From contig CATNEN010000001.1 of NCBI GenBank assembly GCA_950097015.1, positions 3,062,001-3,126,000 on the forward strand: a stretch of 64,000 bases of DNA. The letters run 5' to 3'. This DNA is from Macrostomum hystrix (taxonomy: Eukaryota > Platyhelminthes > Macrostomidae). The notes under the pieces were generated by a model that was given only the letters and a program-made list of their open reading frames with translations, was not told where the DNA came from and made no database searches. The translations under genes were made by a program, and so were the position numbers. Positions within the stretch are counted from its first letter, which is position 1, and the number at the start of each line of letters is the position of its first letter. Below are positions 32,831 through 43,634 of this stretch, piece after piece.

Positions 32831-35800
32831 TTAAAATTTTGGAAAAATTAGTGTCTTTGTTAGCGTCGAAGTGTAGCACGGTATCTGCCGGTCTGACGAA
32901 CTTAGTTTCACATCCGCTGTCACTCTAGGTAGCAGTTGAGTGAACTCCGGCGGACTATGGGCGCCGTCGTTATACGCTTTGAGAATTGAGTCTTTCAGAG
33001 CTTGAATAAATAATGTTCCTGTAGGCAGCCGCTCAGATTCGTCACCATCAGTGACGCTATAAACGTAGAGTGAGTCCTCATTTTTTTGCGCATTACAACT
33101 ACCTGGACAATAATTTATTTGTCTCGTCATCACGACTCGACATGCCTGAATAATGAATATTTTCGGTTTTCCTTGCAGCGTTGGACTTTTTCTGAGATTC
33201 TCGAAAAGCTTTTTTAAGCATACTTTATGTCCTTCATATGAAAATATGTAACCAGATTCTCCATGGGACATTATGCACAACAAAAAAGCGGTGCAAGTAT
33301 TCAATTCATTCTGTTCAAAAATGTGAAGATAGCTTTTGGAATCGAAGAATTGGCTTCGCAAATTCTTCAGGATCTTATATCTAAATCCTAGCTTTTCTAG
33401 ACAAAGAGGCAGGCATCCACGCTCAACATCACTTTGGGCTCCATCTCTTGAAGTTAATCCACTATCAAGCCCAAACTGTTCGATGTTTAATACAACTGCT
33501 AGTTTCAAGGCTTTCCTGCAATTTCCGAAGCAATCTGTTTGTCCTTTATTAGATCCAGCACCTAACAGGTGTTCAGCAACAAGAGTCGCACCATTTTTCG
33601 CTGCGTGTGTCAAAGCAGTGTAGCGCAGTTCATCCTGTTTAATATTTTTGAATGTAAGCGATTAAATGGAGTTAGAAGCTAGAAAAATGCTGTCTATTAA
33701 GGTAGATCAAGGACTTATAGACTACCATTTAGTGACCCGAAGCCAGCGAGGAGGCAATTCTGCCCATTCCGCTGACTCCTTGAGCACACACGCACACAGA
33801 TACCGTACGCATGCGCACGCTCACACATGTGACTTACTCATCGTCAGGCAGGGTACACTTTTATTGTGCGCCTTCATGGAGGTTGGCCGTCAAAGGCATA
33901 AATTGTACAAGCCTCCGAGATTTCTCTCAGCGGCTGCTCCACATGCGGCCTCGCATGTCAATCGAAGTTGCTGGGACTTTAGTGCGAGAGGCAAATGCGT
34001 CAACCGCTCCGCTACTTACCCCCCGTATAGTCTCGTTACAGATGAATTAATTAGAGATATCTCTTAAAAGATCACGAACTTTGAAAATCCGGACTTGTAA
34101 TTGTAATGATTTTTTAGTTCTGATAACTAATTGCTACTAATTTCGCATTGCTACCCATTCAACTAAAGATTTGAAATATTTTCGATTAAAAGGATACAGA
34201 TTTTTTATTATAGGTAAATACTCGGAGTTTTTCGAATTCCTTGAATTTTAATTTTGCTGTAGGAGCCATTTGCTTTCATTCAAAGCAAATTATTGAAATT
34301 TTTGCGTACTCACTATTAATCTGTGATCGGCGCCCATTTCAAGCAGAGCTATGACCACTTCGTCGTGTCCACTCTGTGCAGCTAGCATCAATGGTGTCTG
34401 CTTCAAGTTGTCCGGTCTGTTTACTTCAATTAACAAGTGCTCATGCGAAATAGCTTGCGTCGTCTGATAAACTTTCACGACTTGCAGGTGGCCTTGGAGA
34501 CTGGCCCAGCTGAGAGCTGATCGGCCTAGTACATCGCAGGCTGTAACCGACTGCGGATGCTTTTCTATTATGAACTGAACAAGGTCGCTTTTTTCCCTCT
34601 TCGCAGAGACTATCAGAAGGGTTTCGTTCATCGGCGAGACCCGCTGAAAAAATTCGCTTGCGCCTCGAACGTAGCTGATCAGTTCCTCATCGGTCCACTG
34701 ATCAGGAAATCTAAATAGCGTTTAGAACAGTTGAGGGCATTGAATTAGCTTTATTCATCGAATGAGCGCAATTAAAGTGCCTCGATTTCTTGAAGATTAC
34801 CTACCTTTCTTTCAACGACTCGGTGAGTTTTCGCTGCTCAATAAGCCCTTTTAGCTTTTCTTTTATGTTGTTTACTGATTCCCTGTCTTTTGCGTTATAT
34901 GCAAAGCGATTTTCTTTCAAAAGGGCTTCCATTTTTTCCAAGCAGATCTTTAACTGCTTTCGAGAGTTGCTGTAGTGACACACTGTCATTAGCTCTTCAA
35001 AGTCCGGGTCCTCTTGCAGTTGCTCAAACCAAGAGTCAATGTTCACAATCTGGAGTAATTCAGCTTGCAAGCTCCAGTAGAGGCAGCAAAAATTAATAAA
35101 CATCGGAGATTTGCCTTCTGCTGCTTGAGATTTCCGAACGACAAGCAGAGCCCTAACGAAATCTGGCAGGAACATCAATCCGTCCAATTGCGAATTCCAA
35201 GGAATGCAGAATCTCCAAGCCCAGTCGAAATTTATAGGACCAAATACTTTTTGGATATCGCTCGGCTCCCAGCTTCTGGTCACTCTGTGATCTGAGAGAC
35301 TTCTTATTAATTGTCTAGCGCTTAAAGGGTCATTGTACTTGATGTACACCAGCGCTTTCATGCAGATAATTGCTGTTCTGCACCAGTATTCGTTCTCGAG
35401 TTGTTTAAAGACTTCTAGTTCAGCATTCACGTTGCACTCGGAAGTCACCAGCTGCTCGAAGCAGGTCAATACGACTTTGTACAGCAGACCATACTTTTGG
35501 CCACTTGCTTCGTTACCTTCATGTCTCATGTCGTTTGGCAATACTTGCAGAGGGACCAGGATGTATGGGTGAAAGTAGAATCTTTTGTGAGGAAGATCCC
35601 GCAACTGTCTTTTAAGAGCTTTTGTTATAATTTCTGACAAGTTAGCTTTCAGCTGCGTAAGTTGGCTTCGGACTCTGCACTTCGTCTGCTGAAAGTCGCC
35701 TTCGATTCCTGCATTGCTGAAGTATAGCTGACAGTCTGGCAGGAAAAAGTTTGGCATACAAATTTCCGGAGTCCCGTCTTTGTCGAGAAACTCAATAATT

Positions 35801-38800
35801 TTGTTTATCGCTTCGTTTAGAAGAAACAAGAGATTTACAGGCTCCCATGGCACCACAACATTCATTTCATGTTCGCTCAGTAGGTAAAGAATTAAAGTTT
35901 TTGCGTGGTATGTTTTTAGGCCAGGTCGGTCAAATTTATACGACAAGATTCTTTTGAAAATGAACTTCAGTAGATAAAACAACTGGCCCTGACTGTCATT
36001 TAGATTTCTCAGCAACTGTTTCTCTAGAAAGCTGGTGCTGATTCTAGCTTCGTATTCCTTTGTAGGCCTTGTGGCTCTTACTAGGTGCAGAAGTGGTCTG
36101 TTTTCGACATCGAAATCCTGCATGTGGCGCTGTCCACGAATGAAGCTGCTGCAGCACTGATACGCATAACAGGTACTCTCGGCAGGCTTGGCACCGCAAG
36201 CGTGTTTTTGAATTGCCGCTTCGCTGCCTGAAAAAACAATGAATAACTAAAATGACCGTCAAATTGTTTCTTGGTTTGTGTTTAAAATTTAAGCTTTGTG
36301 CGTTATTTCCTGCGTTGTGCCAGCTTATCGCCCTCCTGTGTCTTGTCAGCCAAGTGTATTCGGGCTGGTTAAGGCTCGTTGCATCAAATAACTAGTTTTT
36401 TTGGTGTGCATCTATTCGATTTTCATTAAAAATATTAAGAGGCCATTAAAAAGAGTGTATACGCTCGTTTGATGGCAGTGAGGACCAGACCTAAGCATGT
36501 CTCGCCTCTGGCTTTGTTATACCATTTTTGTGCCCCGGGCCTGGAGCCGATTGGCCGGTCCACCGGTCTCTCCTTTCCTGTGTGCTTCCAGCCAGTCCTA
36601 CCCCTTGTCGCGTGCAGATTGGCTGGTGGGTTTGGTTCTCTTTGTCCCTCGTCTCTTGACGTGGCCTATTTAGTCTGTTTTAGTCCGTTTAGACCAGGGG
36701 TCGGCAAACTCCGGCCCGCGGGCCAGATGCGGCCCTCGAAGCTCCCAAATCCGGCCCGTTGCCCCTTCTGACATCTACAGTGTCCTGTTTCATCTCTCCC
36801 GTGTCTCATCTCTCCTGTGTCTCATCTCTCCCGTGTCTAATCTCTCCTGTGTCTCATCTCTCCCGTGTCTCATCTCTCCTGTGTCTCATCTCTCCTGTGT
36901 CTCATCTCTCCCGTGTCTAATCTCTCCTGTGTCTCATCTCTCCCGTGTCTAATCTCTCCTGTGTCTAATCTCTCCCGTGTCTCATCTCTCCCGTGTCTCA
37001 TCTCTCCCGTGTCTCATCTCTCCCGTGTCTCATCTCTCCCGTGTCTCATCGCTCTCGTGTCTAATCTCTCCCCTGTCTTATCTCTCCCGTGTCTCATCTC
37101 TCTCATGTATCATCTTTCTGTGTCTCATCTCTCCCGTGTCTAATCTCTCCTGTGTCTCATCTCTCCCGTGTCTAATCTCTCCTGTGTCTAATCTCTCCCG
37201 TGTCTCATCTCTCCCGTGTCTCATCTCTCCCGTGTCTCATCGCTCTCGTGTCTAATCTCTCCCCTGTCTTATCTCTCCCGTGTCTCATCTCTCTCATGTA
37301 TCATCTTTCTGTGTCTCATCTCTCCCGTGTCTAATCTCTCCCGTGTCTAATCTCTCCCCTGTCTTATCTCTCCCGTGTCTCATCTCTCCCCTATCTCATA
37401 TTTATACAGTCAATGCGGCCCGTTGTCGTGTTTTAGGTTTTCTCTTTGGCCCGCCAGCAAATAAGTTTGCCTACCCCTGGTTTAGACACTACCACATAGG
37501 GGCGCCACTACCACATGGGGACGCCACTACCACATGGGAAGCGCCACTACCACATGGGAAGCGCCACTACCACATGGGAAGCGCCACTACCACATGGGAA
37601 GCGCCACTACCACATGGGAAGCGCCACTACCACATGGGAAGCGCCACTACCACATGGGAAGCGGCACTACCACATGGGAAGCGCCACTACCACATGGGAA
37701 GCGCCACTACCACATGGGAAGCGCCACTACCACATGGGAAGCGCCACTACCACATGGGGCCACTACTCGTCATATGCAGGGTGCCACATAGTTTCTTCAG
37801 CCGATTAGGGGGGCGTGGCCCTACGACCCACTATGCCTTAGACATGTAAGAATCTGTTTATCGAATTGTGCAAGACAATTAAGCAGGCTATTAGAGCAAC
37901 TAACTCACTCGAACCCTTGAAGTAAGCAAATGAGACGACCAGCTTTTGATACGACGGGTAAGAAAACACAAAGTAAATAAAATTAAACTTACCAATTAAG
38001 GCCCGTACAATAGCGTAGCCTTTCTCTACTAATGCTTTTTCGGTGCTTAGTTTACATTCGCAGGCTTCGCTTAGGTGTATAGGCTCTTCAGCCCTGACTA
38101 TTAGTGTCCAGTTGATGTCTGAATCGCTTGAAATCGAACCGTTTACCTGCGTCAAGTTGTCAGCCCAACCTTCAGCATAGCTGCCAGTTATGTGAATATC
38201 TTCGTTGGTGATTTGCCTTACAATGTACTGCAAGAAATCTGCCATTGTCTGTTGAAGCATTGCTCTTTGTGCCGTGAAGCCAGCTGCGTTCAGCATGGCA
38301 TGAATAGTCAAACTAAGAAGCCTGTCGTCCGTAGTTTCCCGCCTGCTGTAGTAATACAATAACGAATGTATAAATTAGTCACTGGGAGCTTGCAGCCCAT
38401 TGTTTAAAGCTTCGGACTTCTGACCAAGAGTTTGGGAGTTTGCATCGCAGCCAAAAGGAATCAATTGTGCCTTTGGGCAAGAAACTTGATTCCCCGTGTG
38501 CCTCAGCTCACCCAGCGTCAACATAGGCACCAGTATCAGCTAAGGGGAAGAGATTGTGAGTGCGGCGGCCTCCACAGTCCATGGATTGACTCTTTAGAGT
38601 TAATTCTACATAGCCTAGTACAGAGGTTGTAGCCTAGTGGTTAGGGCGTCGAACTCACGACTTGAAGGTCGGAGGTTCGATTCCCGACTTCACTGAAACT
38701 ATTTGTTTTCTTTTAGCAAGAAGCTTAACTCCGCATTGCTTCAGTTCACCCAGCTGTTAAATGGGTACCAGCATCAGCTGGGATAGTTGAAGGTGGGTGT

Positions 38801-40575
38801 GGCGGGGGGGGTTTCACAAACTCGAAATTTCACAACGTCGAAAGAACCTTTCTTCATAAGCTCGAAACTTCATAAGCTCGAAACTTCATAAGCTCGAAAC
38901 TTCACGACGTCGAAAACTAAAATAGCAGCTACCTTCATAGCAGCCATGAAATCTCTTGCTAAAGCTTTCGACGTTGCGAAGTTTCGAGCTTATGAAAAAA
39001 GGCTTTTCTGTGTTGTGAAATTTCGAGCTTGTGATAGCACCCCGGTGTGGCGTCCCCCCAGTCCATGGACTGAACAGCAATACGCAGCCTTCAGTCGCAG
39101 TCGCGCAATAGCTGTGGCTGTGCTGTCGGCTGCACATCTGACCCTATTGGGGCAGGTGTAATCAATTATTATTATTGGTATTACTATTATTATTATTACA
39201 TAAAAATTAGCATATGAGAGCCGTATAGCCGTACACAGCCTTTGAAAGCATCTCGTAATGGCTGTAAATTTGGCCCAATTAGGCTAGAAACGATTTCTAT
39301 TATTCCCTTTTATAGTCGGTGGTGAAGAAATGAACCTGCCTAAGATTATTGCTAAGTTATTAAATTCATAGCATACTTACCCAGGTAGACTGTAGAGGTT
39401 TGGGATACATCTTTCGACATAGGATTCGCTGCATGAAATAGAACGCATGAGCAAAATGCTTCAGTTTGAACATTTGTATCATTGACTATTATTAAAATTA
39501 GTTCGTCTTTCAACTATGGAGTAGAGAAATTTACCTGTCAAGAAGTCGCACAATTTGGTAGCGTCCAAATTTCTCTGCAAGCTGGAAACATGTGGCTCCT
39601 TCTTTGTCCTTTTTCTGGGCATCTGCTCCATTATGAAGCAACACTTTCGCTGCCCTGACATGGCCCGCAATGCAGGCCCTTGCGAGCGGTGTCCTGCCTT
39701 CATCATCAGTCGCGTCGATAAAAGAAGCTCGATCTTTCAGTAGGATCTCGATGAAGCTGTGCTGACCTGCATCAGCAGCCAGCATGAGTATGCTACCAGT
39801 TTCGTCAGGTTGATCGACGGATTCTATTTTCTGAACTAAAATCCGAGCCAATTCGACATCACCGTTCAAAATGGATCGCTTGAGGAGCTGCAGAGCGTCT
39901 GCGGGCTCTTCAATGCTAGAGACTGTCTTGAGTATCAATTCGTTGTTAGCTTCTCCAATTGAACTAAGTTGAATTAGACTGTTTGTGGCAAGACTATGGT
40001 TTGTTGGATCTCTTTTCAAAGTTGCGTCAATGGTCTTTGCACTAAAAGGCGAACTCTGTGAAGAACAGTCGATAGAAATTAGGCTTTCCTGTCTTGCTTT
40101 AAGAAGTTCCTCTATCACAACGTTCATATTTTCGTCCTGAATTTGTCCCTTGGGTGTCTTTGTGTCTGTTTGTTCATCTCTTTTGGCATGACTTTGTGTC
40201 ACTTTGCTTTGCAGAGGTTTGATTTCTGCACCGTTTGGATCGTCATTTCTGAGGCAAGTTGAATAAAGAATGTAAAAGTTAAAGAAAATCTCTGTAGCTT
40301 TTAGTTTTTCAATGTAAATTGCTGGGGAATGAATGGAATACGAGGAGACATTGCTTTCTGATGCGCCTTGTTTTGATGATTCAATTGGGATTAATGAATT
40401 GGAATCTTGCAAACGGTCTGTTGATTTTGTACCTGACCGACTCGCTTGTGATTCGTACAAGTATTCATTCGTTATTTTCCGTAAATTGCAACTTTTGATC
40501 GAAGACATTCTATTTTCAATTGCTTCTTTGACACCTATCCAATCAGAACTTTTATGTTTCACCGAAACGATTTCG
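32831..40575 (-). CDS. Ankyrin - cGAS/Mab-21-like NTase fold - ankyrin - caspase fusion, diverged copy
   Basis: Exons by eye: 40575-39535, 38345-37993, 36227-34805, 34710-34314, 33634-32831, all GT-AG with phases 2, 1, 2, 0. The first in-frame ATG in exon 1 is at 40508, giving about 1316 residues. Exon 1 begins after TCTCTTGCAG, so an upstream or trans-spliced leader is likely. Order: N-terminal region; ankyrin repeats (about 215-324, e.g. DEGRTPLARACIAGHVRAAK); NTase fold with GSYAEGW and SDINW; the Mab-21 C-terminal half with GLKTYHAKTLILYLL; ankyrin repeats (QTPLMLAAQSGHDEVV, then THAAKNGATLVAEHLLGAG); caspase domain. The caspase has SHGE (His at 33265-33263), IIQACR (Cys at 33142-33140), the S1 arginines in TSRDG and SERLP, and FIQAL. 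Compared with its neighbours it lacks the 11-residue repeat, part of the last ankyrin block and the Gly/Ser linker, so ankyrin runs almost directly into caspase. It looks intact; role inferred as sensing and proteolysis. Confidence 0.82.
33725..34025 (-). repeat. tRNA-headed SINE, family A
   Basis: Reverse copy in the intron before the caspase exon of the diverged fusion gene. It shares CCCGAAGCCAGCGAGGAGGC, the GTCAGGCAGGGTACAC block and the head complement with GTGCGAGAGGCAAATGCG. Confidence 0.8.
36695..37479. mobile_element. hAT MITE with expanded internal minisatellite, copy 2
   Basis: Same termini as the copy at 26736 (CAGGGGTCGGCAAACTCCGG ... GTTTGCCTACCCCTG), with its own exact 8-base target-site duplication GTTTAGAC (36687-36694 and 37480-37487). 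The internal 16-base minisatellite (about 36783-37390) is nearly twice as long as in copy 1. It lies in the intron between the two NTase-fold exons of the diverged fusion gene. Confidence 0.93.
37493..37762. repeat. 20-bp minisatellite, different family
   Basis: About thirteen almost perfect copies of CACTACCACATGGGAAGCGC, starting a few bases after the target-site duplication of the hAT MITE. It differs in sequence from the CTACCACCC family. All three + frames are open but not coding. Confidence 0.96.
38408..38600 (+). repeat. SINE body fragment, related to family B
   Basis: Sequence such as GGGCAAGAAACTTGATTCCC, GCCTCAGCTCACCCAGCG and TCCACAGTCCATGGATTGAC parallels the body of SINE B but is diverged and lacks a clear tRNA head. 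Confidence 0.5.
38622..39165 (+). repeat. tRNA-headed SINE, family B, split by a MITE
   Basis: Head GTTGTAGCCTAGTGGTTAGG and GGAGGTTCGATTCCCGAC, body to about 38804, then continuing at 39053 with CCCCCCAGTCCATGGACTGA through CTGTGCTGTCGGCTGCAC. The interruption is the element at 38805-39043. Confidence 0.87.
38805..39043. mobile_element. Short inverted-repeat MITE inserted in SINE B
   Basis: A 239-base element with long imperfect inverted ends (TTTCACAAACTCGAAATTTC and the complement of GAAATTTCGAGCTTGTGATA), G-run termini, and a 9-base target-site duplication GGTGTGGCG (38796-38804 and 39044-39052). Three tandem CTTCATAAGCTCGAAA units lie in its left arm. Related older copies occur at about 45408-45500 and 59380-59475. 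Confidence 0.8.
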
Positions 40576-40619
40576 CTGCAAGAGAAATGAATTAAAGGAA
40601 GCACGTTATTTTAGAATTT

Positions 40620-41190
40620 GCTACCTCGGTTTTATAAACTTCTGTTGCAAACCAAATTTTAACTTAAAAAAGTATTATTTTAACATTTTTAAGAAAAAAC
40701 GCAAAGCAAGAAGGATAAAGGAAGTAGACTCACTTTCATGGGGTCATTTCGTTGCGACTCAAAGTTTACTTAAATGATGATTTAGGTGATTATTTGTTTG
40801 ACAAGTTAATATGCTACTTGACGCGTCATGAGCAGTACAATAAAAGTTCCTTTTTCTAGCAAGCTTATGACTAGTTCGCGCGGGCTGCACTAACTGGCGT
40901 TTGTGTACGCTGCCCACCCCTGCCCCCCCCGCGGCTTCTCCCCATACGTGACTGTACAACATTCGTATGTACAGTGTACTTTACATGCAGGCACAAACCA
41001 AGCAGCCTGCGTACTGTAAAAGAAATTTAATCAACAAAATGTAAAATGTAAGTGTACAACTATCGTACAGCCGGAGTGTAAGTGGTAAGGTAGAAAAATT
41101 GCTTAGCAACCGCGAGAAAAATTAAGTACTGCAATTTTTAGGAATGCAGCGACACCCTACTATCCTACACCCTACACCATACAGCGACAC
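40620..41190. promoter_or_regulatory. Upstream region of diverged fusion gene (duplicated)
   Basis: Nearly identical to the region upstream of the middle copy (about 53465-54190). That copy carries an extra segment of roughly 160 bases, rich in C and G at its left side, at about 53780-53940. On the minus strand a possible leader exon ends at ATGAAA|GTGAGT (40737 here, 53578 in the other copy). Its ATG does not read in frame into exon 1, so it would be untranslated or carry a short upstream frame. No TATA box is obvious. Confidence 0.45.
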
Positions 41191-41193
41191 TGT

Positions 41194-42612
41194 GCTACCA
41201 CCCTAATGTCTGTGCTACCACCCTACTGTCTGTGCTACCACCCTACTGTCTGTGCTACCACCCTACTCTCTGTGCTACCACCCTACTCTCTGTGCTACCA
41301 CCCTACTGTCTCTGCTACCACCCTACTGTCTGTGCTACCACCCTACTCTCTGTGCTACCACCCTACTGTCTGTGCTACCACCCTACTGTCTCTGCTACCA
41401 CCCTACTGTTTCTGCTACCACCCTACTGTCTCTGCTACCACCCTACTGTCTCTGCTACCACCCTACTCTCTGCAACCACCCTACTATCTCTGCTACCACC
41501 CTACTGTCTCTGCTACCACCCTACTGTCTGTGCTTCCACCCTACTGTCTCTGCTACCACCCTAATGTCTGTGCTACCACCCTACTGTCTGTGCTACCACC
41601 CTACTGTCTCTGCTACCACCCTACTGTCTGTGCTACCACCCTACTGTCTCTGCTACCACCCTACTGTCTCTGCTACCACCCTACTGTCTCTGCTACCACC
41701 CTACTGTCTCTGCTACCACCCTACTCTCTGTGCTACCACCCTACTCTCTGCTACCACCCTACTATCTCTGCTACCACCCTACTGTCTCTGCTACCACCCT
41801 ACTCTCTGTGCTACCACCCTACTCTCTGTGCTACCACCCTACTCTCTGTGCTACCACCCTACTGTCTCTGCTACCACCCTACTGTCTGTGCTACCACCCT
41901 ACTGTCTCTGCTACCACCCTACTGTTTCTGCTACCACCCTACTGTCTCTGCTACCACCCTACTGTCTGTGCTACCACCCTACTCTCTGCTACCACCCTAC
42001 TATCTCTGCTACCACCCTACTGTCTCTGCTACCACCCTACTCTCTGTGCTACCACCCTACTATCTCTGCTACCACCCTACTGTCTGTGCTACCACCATAC
42101 TGTCTCTGCTACCACCCTACTGTGTCTGCTACCACCCTACTGTCTCTGCTACCACCCTACTGTTTCTGCTACCACCCTACTGTTTCTGCTACCACCCTAC
42201 TCTCTGTGCTACCACCCTACTATCTCTGCTACCACCCTACTGTCTCTGCTACCACCCTACTATCTCTGCTACCACCCTACTGTCTCTGCTACCACCCTAA
42301 TGTCTCTGCTACCACCCTACTGTCTCTGCTACCACCCTACTGTCTCTGCTACCACCCTACTGTATCTGCTTCCACCCTTCTCTTTCTGCTACCACCCTAC
42401 TGTCTGTGCTACCACGCTACTGTCTGTGCTTCCACCCTAATGTCTCTGCTACCACCCTACTGTCTCTGCTACCACCCTACTGTCTCTGCTACCACCCTAC
42501 TGTATCTGCTTCCACCCTTCTCTTTCTGCTACCACCCTACTGTCTGTGCTACCACGCTACTGTCTGTGCTTCCACCCTTCTCTTTCTGCTACCACCCTAC
42601 TTTCTCTGCTTC
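41194..42612. repeat. 20-bp minisatellite, array 3
   Basis: About 71 copies of CTACCACCCTACTGTCTCTG and variants, between the diverged and middle fusion genes. It begins next to CCTACACCCTACACCATACA, a telomere-like CCCTACA stretch. Occasional 18-base units (ACTCTCTGCTACC) shift the phase. Confidence 0.97.
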
Positions 42613-42614
42613 CG

Positions 42615-43630
42615 CTGAAAATTTGCACCCTTGTAAAAGCACAGAATTCTGTGTACCACTAAATAAATTAATCCAAGCAGTTAAGGAACTGCTGTTGACA
42701 ATATTTTCGGATATGAAGCACGAAAACTTTAAGAGGACAAACCGAAAGTAGTTCGTGACGTATAATTTTACGAGTTATTTTTCAAAATAACAAGGAACAG
42801 TATTTATTTGATATTGTTTTTAAACACGAGTGACTTTTTTCACTAAATCAGTTTTTTATGGTTTGCATTTCATTCTCCTAATACTACGCAAAATACTTAG
42901 TTTTTACCTTTTGTTTTAACGCTTTACCTAAGGGACAAGGGTACAAATTGAATACAAAAAACAAGTGAGAAATACATGCAATTAGCATTGATTAAAAAAA
43001 AGCTCACAAATTTCAGTCCAGCACTATTTAATGCATTAGCTTGATAAAGTATTGTTGCTTCAAGAGTATCCGTCAAATTACAATATAATATGCGCACATT
43101 CATTTAAAATGGCTGGAAAACGATAAGCTTAAATATAATCATTTAGATACGTCTTTGACGTTAGTCTGAGTGACAGTATTTGGAAGCAACGCTTGTAAGT
43201 TCTTAAAATTTCCCCTTCCCTTAAAGCTAAATCTCACAACGGTAGAAACACCACGTGGAGCATTTTAATTGATTTTTTATCCGTTATCCGTTGGATAATT
43301 GATTTAATAGTCAATTATTCTATTAGTAAACCAAAAAGGATTTGCCATAGAGGTTTGTACGGAGCAATGTTAGTGGTCCTTGTCGACAGGGTCTCCTACA
43401 ATGATCGCTAAACATCTCATCGATGCTTTGAAGGTTCATTCATCGTCAAGGGCTGAAAATTTTGATCTATATAATGCACTCTCACGAAAATTGGTTTGGC
43501 TATCGTGAAAAAGGCAGTGGGTATGTGAAACACCCACGTGGTCGTTATTTACCCAGGGGGAGAGTAACTTTTTACTGTTATTGTAATTGTACTAACTCAT
43601 TTCGTCGCTTTCTGCAATCTGTTAGCTAGG
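42615..43630. other. Spacer between array 3 and the middle fusion gene
   Basis: About 1 kb of AT-rich sequence, repeated almost unchanged at 56590-57605 as part of the 14-kb duplication. It includes a piece of the dispersed repeat (GGTCTCCTACAATGATCGCT) near 43390. No gene is supported. Confidence 0.6.
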
Positions 43631-43634
43631 CGTC

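Noticed and set aside
37280-37849. 189-codon frame with HYHMGSATTTWEAPLPHGK repeats
   Set aside because: It spans a hAT MITE and the adjacent 20-bp satellite inside an intron.
39375-39421. Possible 47-base extra exon in the diverged fusion gene (SESYVERCIPNLYSLP)
   Set aside because: Acceptor and donor are plausible, but its length breaks the frame between the neighbouring exons; direct joining of 39535 to 38345 keeps phase.
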